Below, in pieces: positions 42,245 to 52,041 of a stretch of 64,000 nucleotides of DNA (positions are counted from its first letter, which is position 1; each line of letters begins with the position of its first letter). Below the pieces are notes generated by a model. The model saw only the letters and a program-made list of their open reading frames with translations, made no database searches and was not told the DNA's origin. Made by a program: the position numbers and the translations under genes. Source of the DNA: Streptomyces lincolnensis (lineage in GTDB: Bacteria; Actinomycetota; Actinomycetes; Streptomycetales; Streptomycetaceae); contig NZ_CP016438.1 of the NCBI RefSeq assembly GCF_001685355.1, forward strand, positions 7,688,001 through 7,752,000, written 5' to 3'.

Positions 42245-43426
42245 TCATGCTCTCTTTTCGTGGGTGGGGTTCGGCCAGGGTAGGCGCGCGGTGAGGACGT
42301 ACCCGTTGTCCGGGGTGGGGTGGTGGCGGAGTTCCCCGCCGGCGAGGGTGATGCGTTCGCAGAGGCCGAGCAGGCCGAATCCCGATGCCGGCGGTGGTGC
42401 GATCGCCGTGGTGGCCGGGGCGTTGCGGACACCGACGTCGAGGGTGTCGCCCGCTGTTCCCGCGAGGGTGATGTGCACGTGTGCGCCCGGTGCGTGCTTG
42501 GCGGCGTTGGTCAGTCCTTCCTGGACGATCCGGTAGCAGGTGCGTCCGACGACGTCGGGCGGTGTTCCCGGCACGGTGGTGGTGAGCGTGACGTCCAGTC
42601 CGGATGCGCGGGCGTCGTCCACCAGTTCGGGTACGCGGTCGAGGGAGGGTTGGGGTGGTTCCGGGCGGCCCGGGTCGGCCCGGAGCACGCCGAGGACGTC
42701 CCGCAGTTCCTCCAGGGCCTGGTGGGAGCCGTCGGCGATGCCGCGGACCAGTACGCGGTTCTCCTCGGCCGTGAGGTCGCGGCGGTGGTCCAGCACTCCG
42801 GCCTGCATGGCGACCAGGGAGATCCGGTGCGCGAGCACGTCGTGCATCTCGCGGGCGATCCGGTTGCGTTCCAGGGCCCGTGCCTGCGCCGCTCGTGCGC
42901 TCTGTTCCCGTTCCGCGCTCTCCGCCCGGTCCCGCAGGGTCCGCACTTCGACGCGGCGGGCGCCGATGGCCATGCCCGTGGCCACCGCGATGCCCGCGAT
43001 CAGTGCCGGGAACGCGAGCTGGTACCACACCAGGCCGGGCGCGGTCCGGACCGGATAGAGCCCGCCGATGACCGGTGACGCGATCACCAGGGTCAGGGCG
43101 GCGATCCCGATCTCCACCGGACGGCGACGCGTGGAGATCGAGACCAGTGCCACCAGCGCGGCGCCGGAGGCGAGTGCCGAGGCGGTCGAGGCGATCGTGA
43201 CCGTCACGGCGACGGTGAGCGGGAACCGCCGCCGCCACACGAGCGCCGTCAGGCAGCCGAGAGCCAGCAGCGGATCACCGACGACGTACCACCAGCCCGT
43301 CTCGCCCTCCTGCCCCCGCTGGATCGCACCGATGGAGAGCCACAGGGGTACGCCCACCGCCGCGGCCGCCATCAGCCGCCATGTCTGCTGCCACCGTCCG
43401 AGCCGTGGCGCGGCGTCCGTGATCAC
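42245..43426 (-). CDS. Sensor histidine kinase (HisKA_3 type)
   Basis: 393 aa from GTG 43424-43426; longer in-frame versions lack an RBS. Four to six N-terminal membrane segments, then the dimerisation helix with the phosphorylated His (RIAREMHDVLAHRISL) and an HATPase_c domain (RIVQEGLTNAAKHAPGA, GFGLLGLCERI). Senses an unknown membrane or envelope signal and phosphorylates the adjoining regulator. Confidence 0.88.
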   Translation of the reverse strand: MITDAAPRLGRWQQTWRLMAAAAVGVPLWLSIGAIQRGQEGETGWWYVVGDPLLALGCLTALVWRRRFPLTVAVTVTIASTASALASGAALVALVSISTRRRPVEIGIAALTLVIASPVIGGLYPVRTAPGLVWYQLAFPALIAGIAVATGMAIGARRVEVRTLRDRAESAEREQSARAAQARALERNRIAREMHDVLAHRISLVAMQAGVLDHRRDLTAEENRVLVRGIADGSHQALEELRDVLGVLRADPGRPEPPQPSLDRVPELVDDARASGLDVTLTTTVPGTPPDVVGRTCYRIVQEGLTNAAKHAPGAHVHITLAGTAGDTLDVGVRNAPATTAIAPPPASGFGLLGLCERITLAGGELRHHPTPDNGYVLTARLPWPNPTHEKRA

Positions 43427-43608
43427 CTGGCCATTATCGCGACCCCGCGCGGCCGGTGCGTCGGCCCCGGGGCCGACGCACCCTCTACCCAAGTCGCATC
43501 ACCGCCTCGTCCTCGGTCGATGACGGTGCGAGCCGCCGGGCCGATGTGCCTGCCGCGCCGCACGGACAGAGTCGTTCACGTACCGAGCGCTCCTCAGGAG
43601 GACATCCG

Positions 43609-45102
43609 ATGCGCACAAGGACCTTGTCCCTCGCCCTCGCCGCCACCGCGGTGGCGGCGACCGTGATTCCGGACGCGGCGGCGACGACCGCGGACATCGT
43701 GCGGTGGGGCCCGTGTTCGCCGAAGGCCGCCTCACCCGGGAAGGCCTCCTCACCCGGTAGGGCCGCCCCACCCCGTCTCGAGTGCTCGACCCTCGAAGTC
43801 CCGCTGGACCACCGCGATCCCGACGGCCGGCAGATCGAGATCGCGCTCTCCCGGCTGGCGAGCGAGAAGCCGTCGCAGCGCCGCGGCGTCCTGCTGACCA
43901 ATCCGGGCGGGCCCGGCATCTCCGGGCTCGGCTACCCGGTCGCTCTCGCCGCCTCGAAGCTGCCGCAGAAGGTGCTGGACTCCTACGACGTGATCGGCTT
44001 CGACCCGCGCGGCACCGGCCGCAGCGCGCCGGTGACCTGCGATCTGACACCGGCACAACGCAACCGCGGCAACCTGCCGCCGTACGCGCACACCGCGGCC
44101 GACGTCGCGCGGCAGGCCGGCGGCGCGCGGACCATCGCCGAGCAGTGCGTCACATCGAAGACGGCGTCGATGGTGCCGCACACCACCACCGCGAACACCG
44201 CGCGCGACATGGACCGCATCCGGGAGGCACTGGGCGAGCCGAAGATCTCGTACCTCGGCGGGTCCTACGGCTCCTACCTCGGCGCGGTGTACACGACGCT
44301 GTTCCCGGGGCGCGGCGACCGGATCGTGCTCGACAGCAACCTGGGCCCCGGCGGTTACGACGTGACGGCCATGCGGTCGATCGCCCGTGGACTGGAGGAC
44401 CGGTTCCCGGACTTCGCGGCGTTCGCGGCGGCACGCCCCGAGTACGGTCTGGGCACCACACCGCGCCAGGTGAGGGCGACGTTCTTCGACCTCGCGAAGC
44501 GCCTGGAGGCGAAGCCGGTCCGGGGCGTCGACGGGACGTTGTTCCGCGGGCTCACCTTCGACCGCCTCTACAGCGACGCGTCCATGCCGTCGGTGGCCGA
44601 GATGTGGCAGGCGCTCGACAGGGACCGGCCGCTGCCGCCCGACACCCCGCCGTCGATGGAGGCCATGGAGAACTCCATGGCCGCGCGTTTCTATGTGATC
44701 TGCGGCGACTCGCGCTGGCCGGGGACGGTCCGGGAGTATCAGCGCGATGTCGCCGTCGACCGGCTGAGGTACCCGATGCTGGGCGGGTCCGCGGCCAGCA
44801 TCGGACCGTGCGCGTTCTGGCCGGGCGAGCGGACCGAGCCGCCGGTGCGCATCGGTGACCGGGGCCCGTCGAACGTGCTCATGGTGCAGAACGAGCGCGA
44901 CCCGGGAACACCGCTGGCCCGAGCCCAGGAGCTGCGGCGGGCGTTCGGGAAGCGGGCCACGATGGTGACGGCCGACCAGGGCGGGCACGGTGTCTATCCG
45001 TTCGGCCGCAACACGTGCGCGAACGACGCGGTGACGGCGTTCCTGGTCACGGGTGAGCGCCCCGCACGGGACCTGGCCTGCGCGGCGGAGCCAGGCAAGT
45101 GA
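43609..45102 (+). CDS. Secreted alpha/beta-hydrolase, tripeptidyl aminopeptidase-like
   Basis: 497 aa; ATG with SD AGGAGG. Sec signal peptide (residues 1-25, ending PDAAA). Alpha/beta-hydrolase fold with oxyanion segment TNPGGPGISG, FDPRGTGRS, nucleophile Ser in GGSYGSYLG, Asp in NERDPGTP and His in GGHGVY; C-terminal TAP-like domain. Likely removes short N-terminal peptides from exported proteins. Paralogous in type to the gene at 52042-53625. An esterase giving resistance to the macrodiolide is conceivable but not shown. Confidence 0.88.
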   Translation: MRTRTLSLALAATAVAATVIPDAAATTADIVRWGPCSPKAASPGKASSPGRAAPPRLECSTLEVPLDHRDPDGRQIEIALSRLASEKPSQRRGVLLTNPGGPGISGLGYPVALAASKLPQKVLDSYDVIGFDPRGTGRSAPVTCDLTPAQRNRGNLPPYAHTAADVARQAGGARTIAEQCVTSKTASMVPHTTTANTARDMDRIREALGEPKISYLGGSYGSYLGAVYTTLFPGRGDRIVLDSNLGPGGYDVTAMRSIARGLEDRFPDFAAFAAARPEYGLGTTPRQVRATFFDLAKRLEAKPVRGVDGTLFRGLTFDRLYSDASMPSVAEMWQALDRDRPLPPDTPPSMEAMENSMAARFYVICGDSRWPGTVREYQRDVAVDRLRYPMLGGSAASIGPCAFWPGERTEPPVRIGDRGPSNVLMVQNERDPGTPLARAQELRRAFGKRATMVTADQGGHGVYPFGRNTCANDAVTAFLVTGERPARDLACAAEPGK

Positions 45103-45116
45103 CGGGGGGCGGTGGC

Positions 45117-45770
45117 ATGTTCAGGGAGTGGCGGCACAGCCGGGCCGTGCAGCGGGTCGAGCCGGGGGACGGGCGAGCGCTGGAGCGCTTCCGCTGGTGG
45201 CAGTCGTTCTCGCGCGCGCTGTTCCATCTTCGGCTGGTGAACGACGACGGCCGGCGGACGGTCTACACCGTCGACGTCAGGCATCAGAACCAGTCGTCCG
45301 GCCACGTCAAGGCCCACCTGTACCTCGACGGCAGGCATCACGCCGAGTCCAAGGTCCCCGCCGTCTTCCCCGTCCGGGGCGGCACCGTCGAAGTGAGGGC
45401 GAGCGGCTTCGGGCTCAAGCGCTGTCACTACGTCACCGCCGAGGGGGCCGAGTTCCAGCTCGTCCCGGACCCCGCCTCCGCCGAGGGCCGCCGCGCGCGC
45501 CTCGACCGATCGCACCCCGCGCTGAGCCGCCGGATCGGCTTCCTCTCACTGATCACGCTGGTCGTCGGTCTGGTTCTCCTGGTCCTTCAGCTCGCCGAAC
45601 AGGTCACCCGGGCGCCGGAGGGCCTCGCCCAGTACGTCGGGACCTTCACCTCACCCATCGACCTGCCGGCCTGGGCCAACACCGTGGTCGGGCTCTGTAC
45701 CGCGACGGCCAGCACCGAGCGGGCGCTGCGGCTGCGCTACAACGCGCTGCTCGACGGCGGGGTGGGCTGA
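45117..45770 (+). CDS. Conserved membrane protein of unknown function
   Basis: 217 aa from ATG 45117 behind a G-rich RBS; a GTG at 45099 overlaps the upstream stop and is an alternative. An N-terminal soluble, beta-rich part (RTVYTVDVRHQNQSSGHVKAH, GTVEVRASGFGLKRCHYV) is followed by one clear membrane segment at about 140-163 and a weaker C-terminal one. No family recognised. Confidence 0.75.
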   Translation: MFREWRHSRAVQRVEPGDGRALERFRWWQSFSRALFHLRLVNDDGRRTVYTVDVRHQNQSSGHVKAHLYLDGRHHAESKVPAVFPVRGGTVEVRASGFGLKRCHYVTAEGAEFQLVPDPASAEGRRARLDRSHPALSRRIGFLSLITLVVGLVLLVLQLAEQVTRAPEGLAQYVGTFTSPIDLPAWANTVVGLCTATASTERALRLRYNALLDGGVG

Positions 45771-45782
45771 CCCCCGGCCGTC

Positions 45783-46604
45783 CTACCAGCGCGGCCGGGC
45801 CCGCCTGCCGAACAGCAGACCGCGCGGCTCCGGCGGCGGGGGCGTGCCCGGCTTGAGCGGCCAGGCGATCGCCATACCGGCGACGAAGCCGACGATGTGC
45901 GCCGCGTACGCCACGGTGCCCGCGTCGGAGACGCCCTCGCCGGAGGAGTACACCGCCTGGAGCACGAACCAGAAGCCGAGCACCAGCCAGGCGGGCAGCC
46001 GCAGCGGCAGGAAGATCAGGAACGGGACGAGCACCCAGATCCTGGCCTTCGGATACAGCACCAGATAGGCGCCCAGGACCCCGGCGATCGCTCCCGAGGC
46101 GCCGATCAGCGGATCCGACGAGCCGGCGTTCAGCACCGCGAAGCCGTACGAGGCCAGGTAGCCGCAGACGACGTAGAAGAGCAGGAACCGCACACGGCCC
46201 ATGCGGTCCTCGATGTTGTTGCCGAAGATCAGCAGGAACAGCATGTTGCCCAGCAGATGCAGCCAGCCGCCGTGCAGGAACATCGCCGTGAACACCGACA
46301 GCTCGGGGGACTTGTCGTAGCCCGGCGGGGCCACCACGCAGCCGGCGTTCCCCTGCGGGCTCAGGCCCACGTCGCCCGTGGGCACCAGGCGCGGCATCCG
46401 ATGGTGGATCAGCTCCTGCGGGACCGCCGCGTAGTGGTCCAGGAACTCCTGGAGACGGCAGAGCCGGGCAAGGCTGCCGCCGCCCGTCACGGAGTCGGCG
46501 AGACCGGGCATGGACAGGAAGACCAGGACGTTCGCGGCGATGAGCGCGTACGTCACCCACGGGGTGCGGCGGACCGGGTTCACGTCATGGACGGGGATGA
46601 CCAC
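45783..46604 (-). CDS. Rhomboid-family intramembrane serine protease
   Basis: 273 aa with about six or seven membrane segments. The catalytic Ser lies in LIGASGAIAG and the His in YAAHIVGFVAG; HGGWLHLLGNMLFL carries the family HxxxN motif. It cleaves transmembrane substrates within the membrane. A long loop (about 50-100) between the first two segments, with two Cys, is unusual compared with minimal rhomboids. Confidence 0.92.
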   Translation of the reverse strand: MVIPVHDVNPVRRTPWVTYALIAANVLVFLSMPGLADSVTGGGSLARLCRLQEFLDHYAAVPQELIHHRMPRLVPTGDVGLSPQGNAGCVVAPPGYDKSPELSVFTAMFLHGGWLHLLGNMLFLLIFGNNIEDRMGRVRFLLFYVVCGYLASYGFAVLNAGSSDPLIGASGAIAGVLGAYLVLYPKARIWVLVPFLIFLPLRLPAWLVLGFWFVLQAVYSSGEGVSDAGTVAYAAHIVGFVAGMAIAWPLKPGTPPPPEPRGLLFGRRARPRW

Positions 46605-46731
46605 AAGGGATGAATGCCCCCGATGCGCGCGGCAAATCGGTGAACACCGGCACGTGCGTGTGCGTATGACTCCTCAACCGCCCGCGGCAACGGGGAAGGC
46701 GGGTCGCGGGGACTACGTGAGGAAACAGGCG

Positions 46732-47058
46732 ATGAACGACCGGAACACTCCTGCGATGCAAGCCCTGCCGGACGGCGAGGCCGAGATCTCGCTGGTGTTG
46801 CGACTGCCGTGGGAGGACGTGGCACGGCTGGGCCAGGAAGCGGGGCGGCTCGCCACGCAGATGCAGCGGCCGGTGACGCTGGACGAGGCGGTGAGCCATC
46901 GGCTGCGGTCGGCCCGGTCGGCGGCGCACGCCAAACCGGCGGGGGAACAGCCCGCCGCGGTGGCGCCGCCCAGCAGCGCGTCGGTGTCCTCGCTGCCCTC
47001 CCGGCCGCCGGCGGACCAGGCACGGCAGGCGATCGAACGGATCAACGGTTCGGCGTAG
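46732..47058 (+). CDS. Small conserved hypothetical protein
   Basis: 108 aa from ATG with SD GAGGAAA upstream. Residues 18-60 form an amphipathic helical region (EISLVLRLPWEDVARLGQEAG, LATQMQRPVTLDEAVSHRL); the rest is Ala/Pro-rich and ends IERINGSA. No known domain. Its TAG stop lies in the left arm of the inverted-repeat element that follows. Confidence 0.7.
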   Translation: MNDRNTPAMQALPDGEAEISLVLRLPWEDVARLGQEAGRLATQMQRPVTLDEAVSHRLRSARSAAHAKPAGEQPAAVAPPSSASVSSLPSRPPADQARQAIERINGSA

Positions 47059-47193
47059 GCCCTGTCGTCGCGTTCCCGCCTGCCCCGCGGCGCCATGCAC
47101 GCTCCCCCACTGCCTCAAGGGCGTGGGAGGTGCCCCCACGACGCCGTGGGGCCCGCCGTTCGGGCGGACGACGGGAATGTGACGACAGGGCCT
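47057..47193. repeat. 137-base element bounded by 22-base inverted repeats
   Basis: Arms 47057-47078 and 47172-47193 match at 20 of 22 positions and begin AGGCCCTGTCGTC. Inside are nested repeats around GCGTGGGAGGTGCCCCCAC. It lies between two convergent genes, so it can act as a terminator; the sharp terminal repeats also suit a non-autonomous mobile element. No flanking target duplication is evident. Confidence 0.6.
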
Positions 47194-47204
47194 GGCGGCG
47201 CCGC

Positions 47205-48602
47205 TCAGGTGCGCTGCCGCACCGCCTTCGACGCCTTCCTGGCCGCCACCAGCACCGGGTCCCACACGGGGGAGAACGGGGGTGCGTAGCCCAGGTCCAG
47301 GGCTGTCATCCGGTCGACCGTCATGCCGGCCGTGAGAGCCACGGCGGCGATGTCGACCCTCTTGCCCGCGCCCTCCCTGCCGACGATCTGCACGCCGAGC
47401 AGCCGCCCCGTGCGGCGCTCGGCGAGCATCTTCACCGTCATGGGGGAGGCGCCCGGGTAGTAGCCGGCGCGGCTGGTGGCCTCGATGGTGACGGACTCGA
47501 ACTGGAGGCCGACGCGGCGGGCGTCCTTCTCCCGGAGGCCGGTGCGGGCGATCTCCAGGTCGCAGACCCTGCTGACGGCGGTGCCGACGACACCGGGGAA
47601 GGTGGCGTAACCGCCCCCGGCGTTGGTGCCGATGACCTGGCCGTGCTTGTTGGCGTGGGTGCCCAGAGCGACGTGGCGCTCCTGGCCGGAGACCAGGTCG
47701 AGGACCTCGACGCAGTCGCCGCCCGCCCAGATGTTCTCGTGCCCGCGCACCCGCATCGCCAGATCGGTCAGCAGGCCCCCGTGAGTGCCGAGCGGCAGAC
47801 CGGCGGCCCGGGCGAGGGCGGTCTCGGGGCGGACACCGATGCCGAGCACCACGACGTCCGCCGGGTACTCGGCGTCCTCGGTCAGCACGGCCCGCGCCCG
47901 CCCGTCGTCACCCGTGAGGATCTTGGTCACCTCGGCGTCGTTGACCATGGTGATGCCCAGGCCCTCCATGGCCTCGTGCACCAGACGGCCCATGTCCGGG
48001 TCGAGGGTCGACATCGGCTCCCGGCCGCGGTTGACGACCGTCACCTCGTAGTCGCGGTTGATGAGCGCCTCGGCCATCTCCACGCCGATGTAGCCCGCGC
48101 CGACCACCACCGCGCGCCGGCCACGCGTGCGTGCCAGCGTGTCCAGGAGCGCCTGGCCGTCGTCGAGGGTCTGCACGCCGTGCACACCGGGCGCCTCCGC
48201 ACCCGGCATGTCCGGCCGGATCGGACGGGCACCGGTCGCGATCACCAGTTTGTCGTACGACGTCCAGGACTCGCCGCCGGATTCGACGTCACGCGCGCGT
48301 ACCCGCTGTCCCCCGACGTCGATCTCCGTCACCTCGGTGCGCATGCGCAGATCGATCCCGCGGGCCCGGTGCTCCTCGGGCGTGCGGGCGATCAGCTGGT
48401 CCCGCTCGGTGACCTCGCCGCCCACCCAGTACGGGATGCCGCACGCCGAGAAGGACGCGAAGTGGCCCCGCTCGAACGCCACGATCTCCAGTTCGTCGGG
48501 GCCCTTCATCCGGCGGGCCTGCGACGCCGCGGACATGCCCGCGGCGTCGCCACCGATCACGACCAGACGCTCCGGCCCACGCTCCGTACGGCTCATGCTC
48601 AT
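47205..48602 (-). CDS. FAD-dependent NAD(P)-disulfide oxidoreductase, CoA-disulfide reductase-like
   Basis: 465 aa. FAD-binding VVIGGDAAGMSAASQARR, a single redox Cys in SFSACGIPYWVG, NAD-binding VVVGAGYIGVEMAEAL and late FAD motif IWAGGDCVEV, followed by a dimerisation domain with GYAPPFSPVWDP. The single-Cys layout matches CoA-disulfide reductases and NADH oxidase/polysulfide reductase relatives, which keep CoA or other thiols reduced or consume peroxide. Exact substrate unknown. Confidence 0.88.
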   Translation of the reverse strand: MSMSRTERGPERLVVIGGDAAGMSAASQARRMKGPDELEIVAFERGHFASFSACGIPYWVGGEVTERDQLIARTPEEHRARGIDLRMRTEVTEIDVGGQRVRARDVESGGESWTSYDKLVIATGARPIRPDMPGAEAPGVHGVQTLDDGQALLDTLARTRGRRAVVVGAGYIGVEMAEALINRDYEVTVVNRGREPMSTLDPDMGRLVHEAMEGLGITMVNDAEVTKILTGDDGRARAVLTEDAEYPADVVVLGIGVRPETALARAAGLPLGTHGGLLTDLAMRVRGHENIWAGGDCVEVLDLVSGQERHVALGTHANKHGQVIGTNAGGGYATFPGVVGTAVSRVCDLEIARTGLREKDARRVGLQFESVTIEATSRAGYYPGASPMTVKMLAERRTGRLLGVQIVGREGAGKRVDIAAVALTAGMTVDRMTALDLGYAPPFSPVWDPVLVAARKASKAVRQRT

Positions 48603-48648
48603 GCGAACACGCTACGTGGGCAGGCCGTTTCAGTCCTGTCCGGCCGGG

Positions 48649-49638
48649 TCAGTTCTCCTCGCCGCCCTCCTGGGAACGGGGGGCCTCCGGCGCCGGGCGG
48701 GCCACCGGCAGCGGGCCCAGCGCGGTGGACGCGCCCGCGGGGGCCGGGCGGCGCGGCAGCCGGGGCCTGAGCAGGCGCAGCCACACCAGCAGGAGCAGGG
48801 CGAGCATCGCGGCGAACGGCAGCACCGCGGCCAGCGCCACCACGATCCAGCGCAGCATCGTCACGAAGGCGTCCCAGCCGCCCGCGAGCGCGTCCACGAC
48901 GCCGGGATCGTCGTCCTTCGCGACCGTCTCGTGCGCCGGCTCGTGCAGGGAGAGGGTGATGGTGGCCAGGGTCGTACGGTCCTTCAGGGCCTCCTGCCGG
49001 GCCAGCAGCGACTCCAACTCGGACTGGCGGGTGCTCAGTTCGCCCTCCAGGGTCACCACGTCGCTGAGCCGGGTGGCCCGGTCCATCAGCTCCCGGATCC
49101 GGGTCACGCTGGCGCGCTGCGAGGTGATCCGGCTCTCCACGTCGACGACCTGGTCGGTGACGTCCTGCGCCTTGGCCGTGCGCTCCAGCAGCGTGCCCGT
49201 GCCCTCCAGATCGGCGAGGACCTCGTCGTACTTGTCGACGGGCACCCGCAGCACCACCTCCGTCTCCTCCTGACCCTCCTCGCCCCGGGCGGTGGTCTCG
49301 TTGCCGACATAGCCGCCCGCGTTCTCGACGGTGGCACGGGCCTTGTCGAGGGCCTTCGGCACGTCCTTGACCCGCACGGTCAGGGAGGCGGTGCGGATGA
49401 TGTGGCCGGCGGTGAGCCGGGGCGGCGCGGACGCCTTGGCACCGCCCGCGCCGCTGTCGGGCGCCGCCGCACCGGCCTCTTTCCCGCCCTCCTGGACGGC
49501 CGCGTTTCCGCCGCCGTCGTCGCCGTCGGACATGGTGTCGGCGGCGCCACCGCCGCTGCAGCCGGCGAGCGCCAGGGCCGCGGCCAGCAGGACTCCGGCC
49601 AGGGCCTGGACCGGTCGTACGGAACGTCGTGCGCGCAT
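48649..49638 (-). CDS. DUF4349 lipoprotein
   Basis: 329 aa from ATG 49636-49638. Signal peptide with lipobox LALAGC at about residue 27. Residues 75-280 match DUF4349: LTVRVKDVPKALDKARATVENAGGYVGNE, LRVPVDKYDEVLADL, then a long coiled coil (ITSQRASVTRIRELMDRATRL, LEGELSTRQSELESLLARQ). One C-terminal membrane segment (about 272-298) and a Pro-rich tail. An envelope protein of unknown function. Confidence 0.88.
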   Translation of the reverse strand: MRARRSVRPVQALAGVLLAAALALAGCSGGGAADTMSDGDDGGGNAAVQEGGKEAGAAAPDSGAGGAKASAPPRLTAGHIIRTASLTVRVKDVPKALDKARATVENAGGYVGNETTARGEEGQEETEVVLRVPVDKYDEVLADLEGTGTLLERTAKAQDVTDQVVDVESRITSQRASVTRIRELMDRATRLSDVVTLEGELSTRQSELESLLARQEALKDRTTLATITLSLHEPAHETVAKDDDPGVVDALAGGWDAFVTMLRWIVVALAAVLPFAAMLALLLLVWLRLLRPRLPRRPAPAGASTALGPLPVARPAPEAPRSQEGGEEN

Positions 49639-49799
49639 GTGGGCATACCCCCGAGGGTCGTCGTGACGACTGACGTTCCTTCGACGCCGGGACGGTCCCG
49701 GACGTTGGCGCCCGACGGTTCCATTGAGGTCACGGTCAGGACTCGTGAAGGGCACCGGGGCGGGGCGGGAGTGTCGGAGGGGTCTGAGAAAGTGGGTGC

Positions 49800-51248
49800 A
49801 TGAGCGCACCAGGGGCAGGTCACGTCGTGGTCGTCGGAGCCGGCATCGCGGGGCTGGCCGCCGCGCACCGGCTGGTCCGGAGCGGGGCGCGGGTGACCGT
49901 GCTGGAGGCCTCGGACCGGGTCGGCGGCAAGCTGCTGCCCGGCGAGATCGCCGGCGCGCGGGTCGACCTCGGCGCCGAGTCGATGCTCGCCCGCCGCCCC
50001 GAGGCCGTCGCCCTCGCCCGCGAGGTCGGCCTCACCGACCGCCTCCAGCCGCCGGCCACCGCGACCGCCTCCCTGTGGACCCGCGGCACCCTGCGCCCCA
50101 TGCCCAAGGGCCATGTGATGGGCGTCCCCGGCGCCGCGTCCGCGCTGGCCGGCGTCCTCTCCGACGAGGGCCTCGCGCGGATCGAACGCGACACCGACCT
50201 GCCCCGCACCGAGGTCGGCGAGGACGTGGCGGTCGGGGAGTTCGTGGCGGCGCGGCTCGGCCGCGAGGTCGTCGACCGCCTGGTGGAACCGCTGCTGGGC
50301 GGGGTGTACGCGGGCGACGCCTACCGCATCTCGATGCGCCTGGCGGTCCCGCAGCTCTACCAGGCCGCCCGCACCCACACCTCCCTCCTGGAGGCGGTCC
50401 GCGAGATCCAGGCGAAGGCCGCCGCGAACCAGCAGACCGGACCGGTCTTCATGGGCATCGAGGGCGGAGTGGGCACCCTCCCGCTCGCGGTCGCCGACGC
50501 GGTGCGCGCGGGCGGCGGCGAGATCGTCACCGGCGCGCCGGTCACGGAGCTGCGCCGCGAGGCGTCCGCCGGGTGGCGGGTCGTCGCCGGGGACCGCGTC
50601 CTGGCGGCCGACGCCGTGATCGTCGCCGCTCCCGCCCCCGCTGCCGCGGCACTGCTGCGCGCCGAGGCACCCGAGGCCGCCGCCGAGCTGACCGCCGTCG
50701 AGTACGCCTCGATGGCCCTGATCACCCTCGCCTACCGCCGCGCCGACGTCACCCTCCCCGAGGGCAGCGGCTTCCTCGTCCCGCCCGTCGACGGACACAC
50801 CATCAAGGCCTCGACCTTCGCCTCCCAGAAGTGGGGCTGGATCGCCGACGACAACCCCGGCCTGCTCGTCCTGCGCACCTCCGTCGGCCGGCACGGCGAG
50901 ACGAAGATCCTGGAGCGCGAGGACACCGGCCTCGTCGACGTCTCCCGCCACGACCTGCGCGAGGCCACCGGTCTGGACGCCGCCCCCGTCGAGACCCGCG
51001 TCACCCGCTGGGACGACGGCCTGCCCCAGTACCCCGTCGGCCACCACGCGCGCGTGGCCCGCGTCCGCGACCACGTCGGCAAGCTCCCCGGCCTGGCCGT
51101 GTGCGGCGCGGTCTACGACGGCGTCGGCATCCCCGCGTGCATCGCGAGCGCGTACGCGGCGGTGGACCAGATCCAGGGCGACCTGCGTGCCGTGCAGGAA
51201 CTCACGGCCCACCCGGTGCAGAGCCTGCACGGCGGAGCGGGAGAATAA
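49800..51248 (+). CDS. hemY: Coproporphyrinogen III / protoporphyrinogen oxidase
   Basis: 482 aa flavoprotein. N-terminal dinucleotide-binding [29 protein letters not shown], and the family blocks [26 protein letters not shown] and the C-terminal [10 protein letters not shown]. In actinobacteria this oxygen-dependent enzyme oxidises coproporphyrinogen III to coproporphyrin III. Next gene is hemQ, six bases downstream, as expected for the coproporphyrin-dependent heme route begun by HemE. Confidence 0.94.
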   Translation: MSAPGAGHVVVVGAGIAGLAAAHRLVRSGARVTVLEASDRVGGKLLPGEIAGARVDLGAESMLARRPEAVALAREVGLTDRLQPPATATASLWTRGTLRPMPKGHVMGVPGAASALAGVLSDEGLARIERDTDLPRTEVGEDVAVGEFVAARLGREVVDRLVEPLLGGVYAGDAYRISMRLAVPQLYQAARTHTSLLEAVREIQAKAAANQQTGPVFMGIEGGVGTLPLAVADAVRAGGGEIVTGAPVTELRREASAGWRVVAGDRVLAADAVIVAAPAPAAAALLRAEAPEAAAELTAVEYASMALITLAYRRADVTLPEGSGFLVPPVDGHTIKASTFASQKWGWIADDNPGLLVLRTSVGRHGETKILEREDTGLVDVSRHDLREATGLDAAPVETRVTRWDDGLPQYPVGHHARVARVRDHVGKLPGLAVCGAVYDGVGIPACIASAYAAVDQIQGDLRAVQELTAHPVQSLHGGAGE

Positions 51249-51253
51249 GGACC

Positions 51254-51985
51254 ATGAGTGACAACGCCCCCACCACCGAGTCCGGCAGGGTCCCGAACAA
51301 GGGCAAGCTGGCCAAGGACCTCAACGACGTCATCCGCTACACCCTCTGGTCCGTCTTCAGGCTGAAGGACGTGCTCCCCGAGGACCGCGCGGGCTACGCC
51401 GACGAGGTCCAGGAGCTGTTCGACCAGCTCGCCGCGAAGGACGTGACGATCCGCGGCACCTACGACGTGTCCGGTCTGCGCGCCGACGCCGACGTCATGA
51501 TCTGGTGGCACGCCGAGACCAGCGACCAGCTCCAGGAGGCGTACAACCTCTTCCGCCGCACGAAGCTGGGCCGCGCCCTGGAGCCGGTCTGGTCGAACAT
51601 GGCGCTGCACCGCCCCGCCGAGTTCAACCGCTCGCACATCCCGGCCTTCCTCGCCGACGAGACGCCCCGCGACTACATCAGCGTCTACCCCTTCGTCCGC
51701 TCCTACGACTGGTACCTGCTGCCCGACGAGGACCGCCGCCGCATGCTCGCCGACCACGGCAAGATGGCCCGCGGCTACCCCGACGTCCGCGCCAACACCG
51801 TCGCCTCCTTCTCCCTCGGCGACTACGAGTGGCTCCTCGCCTTCGAGGCGAACGACCTCCACCGCATCGTCGACCTCATGCGCCACCTCCGCGCCTCCGA
51901 GGCCCGCATGCACGTCCGCGAGGAGGTCCCGTTCTACACGGGCCGCAGGAAGTCGGTGGCAGATCTGATCGCCGGGCTGGCCTGA
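51254..51985 (+). CDS. hemQ: Coproheme decarboxylase HemQ
   Basis: 243 aa of the chlorite-dismutase-like family. Reactive Tyr145 in SVYPFVRS, proximal heme His168 in [10 protein letters not shown], plus [14 protein letters not shown] and [10 protein letters not shown]. Decarboxylates coproheme in two H2O2-dependent steps to protoheme. Co-transcribed with hemY (RBS AAGGA in the six-base gap). Confidence 0.95.
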   Translation: MSDNAPTTESGRVPNKGKLAKDLNDVIRYTLWSVFRLKDVLPEDRAGYADEVQELFDQLAAKDVTIRGTYDVSGLRADADVMIWWHAETSDQLQEAYNLFRRTKLGRALEPVWSNMALHRPAEFNRSHIPAFLADETPRDYISVYPFVRSYDWYLLPDEDRRRMLADHGKMARGYPDVRANTVASFSLGDYEWLLAFEANDLHRIVDLMRHLRASEARMHVREEVPFYTGRRKSVADLIAGLA

Positions 51986-51992
51986 CGCCGGT

Positions 51993-52034
51993 AGGGGCGC
52001 GGGGAACGGCGCGACCAGCCACAACGGACCCGCA
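51993..52034. repeat. Streptomyces intergenic repeat, copy 1
   Basis: Contains GGGGCGCGGGGAACGGCGCG followed by ACCAGCCACAAC, the form of a short repeat that I recognise as very common between Streptomyces genes. Lies right after hemQ; may work as a hairpin terminator. A related copy is at 57969-58023. Confidence 0.6.
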
Positions 52035-52041
52035 CCCGGCA

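Noticed and set aside
41567..43426. Two-component system as part of the biosynthetic cluster
   Set aside because: It is convergent with the TetR gene and has neither of the cluster operator motifs; more likely a neighbour.
43609..45102. Alpha/beta-hydrolase as macrodiolide resistance esterase (NonR-like)
   Set aside because: The sequence has the secreted TAP-type peptidase layout and a similar paralogue lies at 52042-53625 far from the cluster; no evidence links it to the product.
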